Shown piece after piece: positions 1-6,422 of a DNA stretch of 7,836 nucleotides. Numbering within the stretch: the first letter of the stretch is position 1; each line of letters opens with the position of its first letter. This stretch comes from Syntrophaceae bacterium (GTDB taxonomy: Bacteria; Desulfobacterota; SM23-61), in assembly GCA_003154025.1 (NCBI GenBank), contig PMCE01000467.1, forward strand, positions 12,897-20,732, in the 5' to 3' direction. Below the pieces are notes generated by a model. The model was given only the letters and a program-made list of their open reading frames with translations, was not told the origin of the DNA and made no database searches. The position numbers and the translations under genes were made by a program.

Positions 1-599
1 GGGGGGGAAAGGCGGTCCCGATCCCCGCTGATGTCACCCGGAATCAGGATCTGGATCGGATCTTCCAAAAGATCCATGATACCTATGGGGGGCTGGACAT
101 CCTGATCAATAACGCCGGTGGAGGGCTGCCCACGGACTTCTTTTCGATTTCCCCGGAGGAGTGGAACCGGATCTTGGGCTTGAACCTGACCTCCGTATTC
201 CTCCTCTCGCAAAGGGCGGCGGCGATCTTCCGGCAAAGAGGGGGCGGGACGATCGTCAACCTCTCCTCACAGGCTGGACGGTCCGTGAGCCCTACCGCGG
301 GGGTGCATTACACCGCTTCCAAAGCCGGGGTCCTGGGACTGACCCGGCACATGGCCAGATTGTTAGGCCGAGACAATATCCGGGTGAATGCCGTCTGCCC
401 GGGGATTACCAACTCGGAAAGGCTGATGAAAAGGATGGAAGAGAAAGGGACGGAAGAAGAATTAAAAAAGACCGTTCCCCTGGGCCGAATCGGAGATGTG
501 GACGAGGTCGCCGCCTGCTGCCTCTTCCTGGCTTCGGAACTGGCAGGATACGTAACCGGCGCGGCGCTGGATGTGAACGGCGGGAGTTTGATGTTATAA
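1..599 (+). CDS. SDR-family oxidoreductase, FabG-like (5' end missing)
   Basis: The reading frame is open from the window edge (first full codon at base 3) to TAA at 597-599, giving 198 visible residues. A classical SDR is about 250 residues, so roughly 50-60 are missing, including the TGxxxGIG cofactor loop. Visible motifs, numbered from base 3, are the D-V pair at 10-11, NNAG at 36-39, an Asn in 'GLNLTSVF', the catalytic Ser region 'NLSSQAG' (Ser88/89), YTASK with Tyr103 and Lys107, 'VNAVCPG' after it, and the usual C-terminal 'YVTGAALDVNGGS'. The tetrad Asn-Ser-Tyr-Lys is therefore intact and the enzyme is probably an active cytoplasmic NAD(P)-dependent oxidoreductase of hydroxy/oxo substrates. 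Cofactor preference cannot be read because the beta-2 region is absent. It lies upstream of a second SDR and an acyl-CoA ligase, which suggests a catabolic unit. The substrate is unknown; a FabG-type 3-oxoacyl reductase role is possible but not shown. Confidence 0.93.
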   Translation, partial: GGKAVPIPADVTRNQDLDRIFQKIHDTYGGLDILINNAGGGLPTDFFSISPEEWNRILGLNLTSVFLLSQRAAAIFRQRGGGTIVNLSSQAGRSVSPTAGVHYTASKAGVLGLTRHMARLLGRDNIRVNAVCPGITNSERLMKRMEEKGTEEELKKTVPLGRIGDVDEVAACCLFLASELAGYVTGAALDVNGGSLML

Positions 600-601
600 A
601 T

Positions 602-729
602 ACAGGTACAAGGCACAAGGTTCAAGGTACAAGGCTCACGGCACAAGGCTCAAGGTACAGGGTCCAAGGAATAGAAAAAGCCTTTTCGTTTTTACCTTGA
701 ACCTTGCGCCTTGTACCTTGTACCTGTTT
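602..729. repeat. Inverted array of 7-bp repeats (CAAGGNN type)
   Basis: Just after the first SDR stop there are about ten head-to-tail 7-base units of the form CAAGGNN (602-671; e.g. CAAGGCA, CAAGGTT, CAAGGTA, CAAGGCT). A spacer of about 20 bases (672-692) rich in A then T follows, then about five units in reverse complement, CCTTGNN (693-729). The outer ends match as inverted repeats: the right arm reads on the other strand like the left arm with one extra unit, as expected from slippage within a tandem array. The transcript could fold into a long hairpin between the two SDR genes. The element ends directly before the Shine-Dalgarno site of the next gene. Its function is unknown. Confidence 0.9.
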
Positions 730-731
730 TT

Positions 732-740
732 GAAAGGAGG
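732..740 (+). promoter_or_regulatory. Shine-Dalgarno site of second SDR
   Basis: GAAAGGAGG lies 4 bases before ATG at 745. It fixes the start at 745 rather than at the upstream in-frame TTG at 697, whose codons would lie inside the heptamer repeat. Confidence 0.88.
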
Positions 741-744
741 TCTT

Positions 745-1515
745 ATGAATCAAGGAAGGTTGCAGGGGCGGGTGGCGATGATCACGGGAGGGTCCAGGGG
801 GATCGGAAAGGCCACGGCTGTGAAGATGGTTAAGGAAGGGGCTTCCGTGGTCCTGCTGGATATCCTTTCCAAGGAGGTCTCCCAGACGGCACGGGAGCTC
901 AAGGCCATGGGGGGAAAAGCCCTGGCCATCCACGCGGATGTTTCTCAAAGGAAAGAGGTGGATAAGGCCGTGGAAAAGGCCTTGTCCAAATGGAGAAGGG
1001 TGGACATCCTGGTGAATAACGCCGGAATCATCCGTCCCGCCCTGCTGGAGAATGTTAAGGAAGAAGACCTGGATGAAGTGATCAAAGTGAACCTGAAAGG
1101 GGCTTTTTTCTGCACCCAGGCCGTTCTCCCCTCCATGAAGAAGAACCGGTATGGCAAGATCATCAGCCTCAGTTCCAGGGCCAGCCTCGGAAAAGAGTTC
1201 AGGACCGCATACAGCGCCACCAAGGCGGCGCTGGTCGGCGTCACCCGTACCTGGGCCCTGGAACTGGCCCAGTTCAACATCAACGTGAACGCCATCGGGC
1301 CCGGTCCGGTGGCTACCGAGCTTTTCAACGGGGGCAATCCCCCGGACAGCCCGCGGACCAAAGCGATCATCAACAGTATCCCCCTGAAGCGGATGGGGCA
1401 GCCGGAGGATATCGCCAACCTCATTCTATTTCTGGCTTCCGACGAATCCTCGTTCATCACCGGCCAGATCATATTCATCTGCGGCGGGCTGACGGTGGGG
1501 ATGGCACACTATTAA
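745..1515 (+). CDS. SDR-family oxidoreductase (complete, FabG-like)
   Basis: This 256-residue protein has the normal length for a classical SDR. In order it shows the cofactor loop TGGSRGIG (14-21), an acidic residue at the end of beta-2 (Asp39, which in this family usually favours NAD(H)), Asp65-Val66, NNAG (91-94), Asn116, the catalytic Ser region LSS (Ser143/144), YSATK with Tyr156 and Lys160, and 'IGPGPV' after beta-6. All catalytic residues are present. The C-terminus reads 'FICGGLTVG', with Cys246 where many FabG relatives have Asp in VDGG; this may mark a subfamily. It is predicted to be a cytoplasmic NAD-dependent alcohol/ketone oxidoreductase, perhaps acting on a hydroxyacyl-CoA made by the ligase downstream. 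Substrate assignment is inference. The start is set by the strong Shine-Dalgarno at 732-740. It is clearly different in sequence from the SDR upstream, so this is not a recent duplication. Confidence 0.95.
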   Translation: MNQGRLQGRVAMITGGSRGIGKATAVKMVKEGASVVLLDILSKEVSQTARELKAMGGKALAIHADVSQRKEVDKAVEKALSKWRRVDILVNNAGIIRPALLENVKEEDLDEVIKVNLKGAFFCTQAVLPSMKKNRYGKIISLSSRASLGKEFRTAYSATKAALVGVTRTWALELAQFNINVNAIGPGPVATELFNGGNPPDSPRTKAIINSIPLKRMGQPEDIANLILFLASDESSFITGQIIFICGGLTVGMAHY

Positions 1516-1642
1516 ATTGCGGATTGCGGAATGATAAATAAAAGAATCCAGGAGCCAGAATTCAGAATCCAGAATAAGGAATAGAATAGATCTGTTTTTT
1601 CTTACATTCTGACTTCTGACTCCTGACTTCTGAATTCTGACC
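1516..1642. repeat. Inverted array of 7-bp repeats (CAGAATN type)
   Basis: The gap opens with two exact tandem copies of ATTGCGG (1516-1529). From about 1542 there are four or five forward 7-base units of type CAGAATN (CAGGAGC, CAGAATT, CAGAATC, CAGAATA), then an A-to-T rich spacer (about 1577-1605). Five reverse-complement units follow (1606-1640: ATTCTGA, CTTCTGA, CTCCTGA, CTTCTGA, ATTCTGA). The layout matches the element at 602-729 although the heptamer differs. It fills nearly all of the space between the second SDR and the ligase and could form a long hairpin in a joint transcript. No gene is seen in it. Confidence 0.88.
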
Positions 1643-1656
1643 TTTAGGTACTTCTT

Positions 1657-3234
1657 ATGGACCTTCGCGTTTTCATCGAATCCAGGGTAGAGCAACACCC
1701 GGCCAAACCGTTTCTTTACTTTCAAAAAGAAGTCCTCTCCTACGAAGCCTTTGACCGAAAGATCAATCAGGCGGCCAACGGGTTTCTGGAGTGGGGGGTA
1801 AAAAGGGGGGACCGGGTGGTTCTCCTGCTCTCCAACCGCCCCGAGTTCCTCTACGCCTGGTTCGGCCTGGCCAAGATCGGGGCGGTCATGGTTCCCCTGA
1901 ACACCGGCTTCAAGGAGAAGGAGGCCGGTTATGTGGTGAGCCATTCGGAAGCCGTGGGCCTGATTTTTGAGCGGGAGTCTCTGCCCGTCGCCCGGGCGGT
2001 CCAGAAGGAAACCTCCACTCTGAAGTGGATCGCCTGCGCCGATCCCATAACCGAGGAAGGAATCTTTCCCATCTCCCAATTCTTCCAGAAGGCGAGCCCC
2101 CGCTTGAAAGGGATCGACCTTGCCGACGGGGACATGGCCCAGATCATCTATACTTCGGGGACCACGGGATTTCCCAAGGGGGTCATCCACGCCCACAAAG
2201 ATTTTACCCTCACTGGAGAGGCGTTCACCCTCTGCGCGGGGATCGGCCCGGAAGACCGGGTGATGACCATCCTTCCCCTCTTCCATGCCAACGCCTCCTA
2301 CTACAGCACTATGGGCGCTCTGGCGGCCGGTGCGAGCCTGATCTTGATCCCCCGGTTCAGCGCCAGCACCTTCTGGGATCAGGCCGTGGAATACGGGGCC
2401 ACCGAGTTCAATTTCATCGGGGCGGTGGGGCGGATTCTCTGCGCCCGCCCGGAAGCGGAGTTCCGGCCCGAACACCGGGTAAAGACGGCTTACGGAGCCC
2501 TGGTGACCCCGGACGTCTATGAGACCTTTACCCGTCGTTTCAAGATTCCCAACGTGCTCGACGGGTACGGTCTGAGCGAGGTCCCGCGGGTCTCCCAGAA
2601 CCCCATCGGCGGGGTCATCAAGATGAAAAGCATGGGACTGCCCGCCAGGCACCCGGACCCCAAGTTGACCTTCAGCGAAGTCAGAATCGTAGACGACCAG
2701 GGAAAGGACCTGGGGCCGGGGGAGACGGGGGAACTCATCGTCCGTTCCCCGGTGATGATGCAGGGATACTTCAAGGATGAGCAAAAGACCCGGGAGACCA
2801 TCCGGGACGGGTGGTTGTACACCGGGGATTATGTCTACCGGGATGAAGACGGGTACCTGTTCTTCGTGGACCGCAAGAAAGATATTATCCGCAGGAAAGG
2901 AGAGAATATCTCCGCCACCGAAATCGAAATGGCCCTTATGGCCAACCCGAAAGTCCTGGAAGCAGCCGTGATCGCCGTCCCTTCAGAACTGGGAGAGGAC
3001 GAAGTCCTGGCCGGGGTCCTGCTCAAGGAGAACCAGACGATGACCGCAGAGGAGGTGATTGACTGGTGCCAGCCGCGGCTGGCCAATTTCAAAGTTCCCC
3101 GCTATGTTCAATTTCGTTCCGATTTTCCCCGGACGCCGACCCAGCGAATAGCCAAATATATCTGGAAAAAGGAAGGGGATCCGATCGGGTCCTCTCAAGA
3201 TATGGAGCCTTACAAGAAGAGGATGGGATCATGA
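1657..3234 (+). CDS. CaiC-like ATP-dependent acyl-CoA ligase (AMP-forming)
   Basis: This 525-residue protein belongs to the ANL (AMP-binding) superfamily and is full length. Motifs are the phosphate-binding loop YTSGTTGFPKG (165-175), the A5 motif YGLSE (304-308), GETGEL (355-360), GWLYTGD (385-391) with the ATP-ribose Asp391, the hinge region DRKKDIIRRKGENIS (405-419), and a C-terminal subdomain ending 'PRTPTQRIAK' (491-500). The 'RRKGENIS' hinge resembles the crotonobetaine/carnitine-CoA ligase branch. It is predicted to convert a carboxylic acid, ATP and CoA to acyl-CoA, AMP and pyrophosphate in the cytoplasm. The position of the usual catalytic Lys (GK[IL]) reads Gln496-Arg497; Lys500 is the nearest lysine. 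The ATG at 1657 has only a weak upstream AGG (1646-1648), so initiation may be weak or coupled. The gene follows two SDR genes, which suggests one catabolic operon. The real substrate cannot be read from sequence. Confidence 0.94.
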   Translation: MDLRVFIESRVEQHPAKPFLYFQKEVLSYEAFDRKINQAANGFLEWGVKRGDRVVLLLSNRPEFLYAWFGLAKIGAVMVPLNTGFKEKEAGYVVSHSEAVGLIFERESLPVARAVQKETSTLKWIACADPITEEGIFPISQFFQKASPRLKGIDLADGDMAQIIYTSGTTGFPKGVIHAHKDFTLTGEAFTLCAGIGPEDRVMTILPLFHANASYYSTMGALAAGASLILIPRFSASTFWDQAVEYGATEFNFIGAVGRILCARPEAEFRPEHRVKTAYGALVTPDVYETFTRRFKIPNVLDGYGLSEVPRVSQNPIGGVIKMKSMGLPARHPDPKLTFSEVRIVDDQGKDLGPGETGELIVRSPVMMQGYFKDEQKTRETIRDGWLYTGDYVYRDEDGYLFFVDRKKDIIRRKGENISATEIEMALMANPKVLEAAVIAVPSELGEDEVLAGVLLKENQTMTAEEVIDWCQPRLANFKVPRYVQFRSDFPRTPTQRIAKYIWKKEGDPIGSSQDMEPYKKRMGS

Positions 3235-3272
3235 AAATATGGGCAGAAGATATGGAATCCTTTGACCCCTAA
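3231..3272 (+). other. 13-codon ORF overlapping the ligase stop (possible gene remnant)
   Basis: ATGA at 3231-3234 joins the ligase stop to a new ATG, the usual layout of a translationally coupled next gene. The frame reads MKIWAEDMESFDP and then hits TAA at 3270-3272; after that stop it stays open for another 21 codons to TAG at 3336-3338. There is a plausible Shine-Dalgarno-like GAGG just upstream (AAGAGGATGG, about 3217-3226). It may be the 5' end of a lost third or fourth operon gene, or chance. I do not recognise the peptide. Confidence 0.3.
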
Positions 3273-3312
3273 GATTCTTCCGGAAACGTGGATTCCTTCC
3301 TGAAATTTGGAG

Positions 3313-3341
3313 ATGACAACCGCCACGAAGATATATAGATT
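3313..3341 (+). promoter_or_regulatory. Candidate sigma-70 promoter for the lipoprotein gene
   Basis: ATGACA (3313-3318, 5 of 6 matches to TTGACA) is followed after 17 bases by TAGATT (3336-3341, 4 of 6 matches to TATAAT). Transcription from here would give a leader of about 50 bases before the ATG at 3399. An overlapping TATATA at 3332-3337 is an alternative -10. This is a motif match only. Confidence 0.35.
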
Positions 3342-3383
3342 TCATTCAAAAATGTCGATATGGATGGAAGGTTAAAACCCAGC

Positions 3384-3390
3384 AAGGAGG
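3384..3390 (+). promoter_or_regulatory. Shine-Dalgarno site deciding the lipoprotein start
   Basis: AAGGAGG lies 8 bases before ATG at 3399. It supports that start over the in-frame ATG at 3360, which would put 13 charged residues before the signal peptide. Confidence 0.85.
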
Positions 3391-3398
3391 GAGAGAAA

Positions 3399-4067
3399 AT
3401 GTTCCCGAGAATTATTAATGCAATAGCAATTCTACTGAGTGTTTACCTCGTGGGTTGCGGTAGCGGAAGCAGTGGGTCAGGTGGAAATAACTCAAATGGT
3501 TCAATTTCTCGCCAAATATTAGCTAAGAATGTTTTATTAAGTTCTGCCCATGCAAGCCTCGCAGATAAAAGCGTATCCAAGAAAGAGCTTGATACAACGA
3601 GCACGGTTACGGCGGGTAATGTTATGATCGATACAGCAGGGAACTCGCTAACCTCCACGAATCTGCAGGATGCTTTGGATAAAGAAATGGCGATAAACTT
3701 ATCAAAGATCCTTCCGGGGACTACTTGGACAGTAATAAATAAGACAAATGATCCGACGTATAAAGGTTTGCAGGGCCGAGTGAGTTTTTTGGCGGACACT
3801 TTGACGATAGACGAGGGAGTCTTCGCCGCGGCTGGTTTGTTCAAAGATTTTGGTGTTTACGGTAACCCTTGTTCTGCACCAATTTCATACGAAATATTAG
3901 ATAACTCTGTAATGTACGTATCATGGACTCAATGCGACGGTGATGCGAAAAGTGCAGTCATTACAATATTCGCGAAAAAATTGAGGACGATGTCTACGGT
4001 TGGAGATGGAGGACAGGGCGGAATTCAGGGCATAAGCAGAATCTCTATTTTGACAAAAGTGCAATAA
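3399..4067 (+). CDS. Predicted lipoprotein of unknown function
   Basis: This 222-residue protein starts with a lipoprotein signal peptide: a short basic N-terminus (MFPR), a hydrophobic stretch (about 5-18) and lipobox LVGC with Cys20, then a flexible Gly/Ser linker (21-30). It is therefore probably lipid-anchored, facing the periplasm or the cell surface. Near residue 80-95 'LTSTNLQDALDKE' resembles the 'L-x-A-T-N-V-Q-x-A-I-D-E-L' motif seen in phage tail-fibre-like and other exported proteins. A C-terminal domain follows with alternating short strands ('GTTWTV', 'GRVSFLADTLTID', 'VMYVSW', 'AVITIFAKKL') that could be a small beta-barrel; two cysteines in it could form a disulfide. The family is not recognised. 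Base composition is visibly lower in GC than the flanking genes, suggesting a different history or lower expression. It has its own candidate promoter and good Shine-Dalgarno, so it is probably separate from the ligase operon. Confidence 0.85.
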   Translation: MFPRIINAIAILLSVYLVGCGSGSSGSGGNNSNGSISRQILAKNVLLSSAHASLADKSVSKKELDTTSTVTAGNVMIDTAGNSLTSTNLQDALDKEMAINLSKILPGTTWTVINKTNDPTYKGLQGRVSFLADTLTIDEGVFAAAGLFKDFGVYGNPCSAPISYEILDNSVMYVSWTQCDGDAKSAVITIFAKKLRTMSTVGDGGQGGIQGISRISILTKVQ

Positions 4068-4097
4068 TCAAGTAACCAGTATTTTTTTCTAACCCCT

Positions 4098-4133
4098 CGG
4101 AGCAAGGGGAGCCGAAAGGCTCCTCCTGCTCCG
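4098..4133 (+). terminator. Stem-loop in the convergent gap, possible terminator
   Basis: A 16-bp stem (4098-4113 with 4118-4133) closes on a GAAA tetraloop. It has one A-C mismatch and one G-U pair near the middle. It begins 30 bases after the lipoprotein stop, where a terminator is expected. There is no clear T-run directly after it (the next bases are CTTACTTCGC; a T-rich stretch comes about 17 bases later), so intrinsic termination is uncertain. It may instead stabilise the 3' end or be a palindromic repeat. Confidence 0.55.
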
Positions 4134-4333
4134 CTTACTTCGCAGGCGTGATTATTTTTAACGGTAATAGTCAGTTTTGTTGTTGGTCAGGTGCATTTAG
4201 TTGTAGGTGTTATCTTTTTATATTGAAAGTGCGTATTTTTATGACACCTGGACTTTTCGGATTATAAAAATTATTATTTCTTAACTCAGGTGGTCCTCCC
4301 GTATTGCCGAATTCCATTCTTGCTTGTCCTTCC
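4134..4333. other. Convergent intergenic gap, AT-rich, no gene seen
   Basis: The 200 bases between the hairpin and the tctA stop are AT-rich. They hold T-runs and three scattered copies of CAGGTG or its complement (about 4189, 4244 and 4286), too few and short to call a repeat family. I see no credible ORF, tRNA or strong terminator for the minus-strand operon here. Confidence 0.5.
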
Positions 4334-5839
4334 TTATTCCTTTAAAGCTTCAGATTTGGATCGGCGGATCGTCGGAATCAGCTGGAAGGCGACCAGAATG
4401 GCCACGACGCTAAGGAAAGCGGCGGAAATGGGTCGGGAGAAGAAGACCGTCAGGTCCCCGCCGGAGATGAGGAGGGTATGCTTCAGCGTGTCTTCCAGCA
4501 TGGGGCCCAGGACCACGGCCAGAATCAGGGGAGCCGGCTCAAAATCGAGCTTTTTGAAGATGTAGCCCAGGATGCCGAACCCGCCCATCAAATAGATTTC
4601 AAAGATGCTGTTGTTCAGGGAGTAAACCCCGATCAGACAGAACAGCAGGATCAGGGGAAAAAGGATGCGGTAGGGAACCTTCAGAAGCTGGGTCCAGACC
4701 CCGATGAGGGGTAGGTTCAAAATCAGGAGAAGGATATTTCCCAGGTACATGCTGGTAATTACGCCCCAGAAAAGGTCGGGCGTTTTGGAGATCATTTGGG
4801 GCCCCGGCTGGACGCCGTGGATCATGAGCGCTCCCACGAGCAGGGCCATCACGGCATTGGCCGGGATTCCGAGGGTCAGGAGGGGAATAAAGGCCCCTTG
4901 CGAGGCGGCATTGTTGGCCGACTCCGGCCCGGCCACCCCCTGAATGGCGCCCCGGCCGAATTCCTGGGGATTCTTGGAGATCTTCTTCTCGATGGTGTAG
5001 GAGGCAAAGGAGCCCAGAACGGCACCCCCGCCGGGCAGCGTCCCCAGAAAGAAACCCACCACCGAACCGCGGAGAATAGCCCCGATACTCGACGCCCAGT
5101 CCTTTAGAGAAGGCAGGAGGCCGGTGATCCTCTTTTCGTAGATGTCCTTGCGCCCCTGAAGGGAGGTTTCCAGGTTGCTCAGAATCTCCGCGATGCCGAA
5201 GACCCCCATGATGATGGGGATGAACCCGATTCCATCTTCCAGGTCATAGATGCCGAAGGTGAACCGCGGGAACCCGGTGATCAAATCTCGGCCGACCGTC
5301 CCCAGGAGAAGGCCGAAGACGATCATGATCAGGGATTTGACCATCGACCCCTGGGTGAGAAAAGTGGCCGCCACGAGCCCCAGGCAGACCAGGGAAAAAT
5401 ACTCCGGGGGCCCGAACTTGAGGGCCAAACCGGCCATGGGCGGAGCCAAAAGCGCCAGGCCGAAAGTCGCCAGGGTCCCGGCGATAAAGGAGCCGAAGGC
5501 GGCGATTCCGAGGGCCGGCCCGGCCTTCCCCTGCCTGGCCATCTGATACCCGTCCAGGGCGGTGACCACCGAAGAAGCCTCCCCGGGGATATTCACCAGA
5601 ATGGAAGTGGTGGACCCGCCGTACTGGGCCCCGTAATAAATACCCGCGAGCATGATGATGGCGGAGATCGAATCCTGCTTGAAGGTAATAGGCATGAGCA
5701 GGGCAATGGTGGCCGTGGGCCCCAGGCCGGGCAGAACGCCCACCAGCGTTCCCACCAGAACCCCGACCAGGCAGTACCCGATGTTGGCGAGCGTGAGGCT
5801 TACGGAAAATCCCACGAGGAGATTTTGAAAGAAATCCAT
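4334..5839 (-). CDS. tctA: TctA, large membrane subunit of a tripartite tricarboxylate transporter
   Basis: This 501-residue polytopic membrane protein has the normal length for TctA. It shows the two halves typical of the family: N-terminal GVLPGLGP (34-41), then YGGSTTSILVNIPGE (73-87) and 'ALDGYQMARQGKAGPALG'; and in the second half 'GTLPGGGAVLGSF', 'GVAGPESANNAASQGAF' and 'PLLTLGIPANAVMALLVGA'. About ten to twelve hydrophobic segments can be seen, and the tail is basic (IRRSKSEALKE). It forms the transport channel of a secondary (ion-coupled) uptake system for organic acids, working with TctB and the periplasmic TctC. Its ATG (complement of 5837-5839) lies one base after the tctB stop, and there is no strong Shine-Dalgarno, so translation is probably coupled. 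The substrate cannot be predicted from TctA; relatives take up citrate, other di/tricarboxylates or aromatic acids. Confidence 0.96.
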   Translation of the reverse strand: MDFFQNLLVGFSVSLTLANIGYCLVGVLVGTLVGVLPGLGPTATIALLMPITFKQDSISAIIMLAGIYYGAQYGGSTTSILVNIPGEASSVVTALDGYQMARQGKAGPALGIAAFGSFIAGTLATFGLALLAPPMAGLALKFGPPEYFSLVCLGLVAATFLTQGSMVKSLIMIVFGLLLGTVGRDLITGFPRFTFGIYDLEDGIGFIPIIMGVFGIAEILSNLETSLQGRKDIYEKRITGLLPSLKDWASSIGAILRGSVVGFFLGTLPGGGAVLGSFASYTIEKKISKNPQEFGRGAIQGVAGPESANNAASQGAFIPLLTLGIPANAVMALLVGALMIHGVQPGPQMISKTPDLFWGVITSMYLGNILLLILNLPLIGVWTQLLKVPYRILFPLILLFCLIGVYSLNNSIFEIYLMGGFGILGYIFKKLDFEPAPLILAVVLGPMLEDTLKHTLLISGGDLTVFFSRPISAAFLSVVAILVAFQLIPTIRRSKSEALKE

Positions 5840-5840
5840 C

Positions 5841-6290
5841 TCAGAAACCGACCCAGCCTGCCGGGAAAGGGGTCCCCAGCCAGTATTTAAAGACTACCAG
5901 CGTGAAAAAAGTAGTAGCCAAGGCCCCGCCCAAAGGGATTAACCATCCTTTCGGGTACCCAAATTTCAAAAGAGCCAGGGAGAAGAGGAAGGTAGACAGA
6001 GAGAATCCCAAAAACTTCAGAAGGAACCCATAGGCGAAAAGGGCCGCCAGCACGATAACGATGCCTGCCCAGCGATCCGGCCACTTGGCCGGGTCTTTTT
6101 CCTCTCGGTCCGTCAAGGAACTGAACAGGAGGCCGAGGGAGAGAAACCCCAGCAGAGCGGCCAGGACCAACGGAAAGAACCCGGGCCCTATGCTCTTCAA
6201 ATCCCCCAGGGGGAAAGTGCTGGCCTTGAGGCCGACGGTCAGGGAAAAGACCAATAGGACAATGGCGCTGAACCGATTCCTCCGAGACAT
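5841..6290 (-). CDS. tctB: TctB, small membrane subunit of a tripartite tricarboxylate transporter
   Basis: This 149-residue protein has four hydrophobic segments, as expected for TctB: about 8-23, 35-57 (after 'KSIGPGFFPLVLA', a typical TctB stretch), 74-94 and 97-136, where two segments are split around the short 'KFGYPKGW' loop. A charged loop 'TDREEKDPAKWPDRW' separates the two halves. TctB is the poorly conserved small partner of TctA; its identity rests on size, topology, the 'GPGFFP' motif and its place between tctC and tctA. The start ATG (complement of 6288-6290) has AGGA six bases upstream (complement of 6297-6300). The gene ends one base before tctA. Transcription could come from tctC read-through or from a promoter in the 351-bp gap upstream. 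Confidence 0.93.
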   Translation of the reverse strand: MSRRNRFSAIVLLVFSLTVGLKASTFPLGDLKSIGPGFFPLVLAALLGFLSLGLLFSSLTDREEKDPAKWPDRWAGIVIVLAALFAYGFLLKFLGFSLSTFLFSLALLKFGYPKGWLIPLGGALATTFFTLVVFKYWLGTPFPAGWVGF

Positions 6291-6343
6291 GGTCTATCCT
6301 ACCTTATTTACCTGACCCGGCGTGGCCGGAACCAAACAAGAGT

Positions 6344-6422
6344 TTGTAGGGGTCCCGCCCTTGGCGGGATGGCCGCCAGCAATCCCTCCGCGGCGAGAAA
6401 CGCGAAGCGCGTGACCCTACAA
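6344..6422. repeat. Palindromic repeat bounded by TTGTAGGG / CCCTACAA
   Basis: The ends TTGTAGGGGTC (6344-6354) and GACCCTACAA (6413-6422) are inverted repeats with one bulged base. Inside is a perfect 7-bp hairpin, TCCCGCC-CTT-GGCGGGA (6353-6369), and a GC-rich stretch with CGCG blocks. The outer 'GTAGGGG' end matches that of the palindrome at 6514-6541, so both probably belong to one intergenic repeat family. Confidence 0.7.

Noticed and set aside
161..700. 179-codon plus-strand frame overlapping the first SDR
   Set aside because: It is frame-shifted against the SDR, which shows NNAG and YxxxK in the right places; its tail only translates the repeat.
697..744. Upstream TTG start for the second SDR
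   Set aside because: It would add 16 residues encoded by the heptamer repeat and ignore the strong Shine-Dalgarno before the ATG at 745.
602..1642. Heptamer arrays as a CRISPR array or tRNA genes
   Set aside because: Units are 7 bases with no unique spacers, and no cloverleaf can be drawn; they are tandem inverted repeats.
1426..2784. 452-codon open frame on the minus strand opposite the acyl-CoA ligase
   Set aside because: It is a shadow frame in GC-rich coding DNA: no family motifs, an end that translates the heptamer repeats (e.g. 'SGVRSQ'), and the + strand has a full set of ligase motifs.
3195..3262. Imperfect direct repeat AAGATATGGA (about 3198 and 3247)
   Set aside because: Only ten bases are identical and one copy is in the ligase coding sequence; likely chance, though noted near the truncated ORF.
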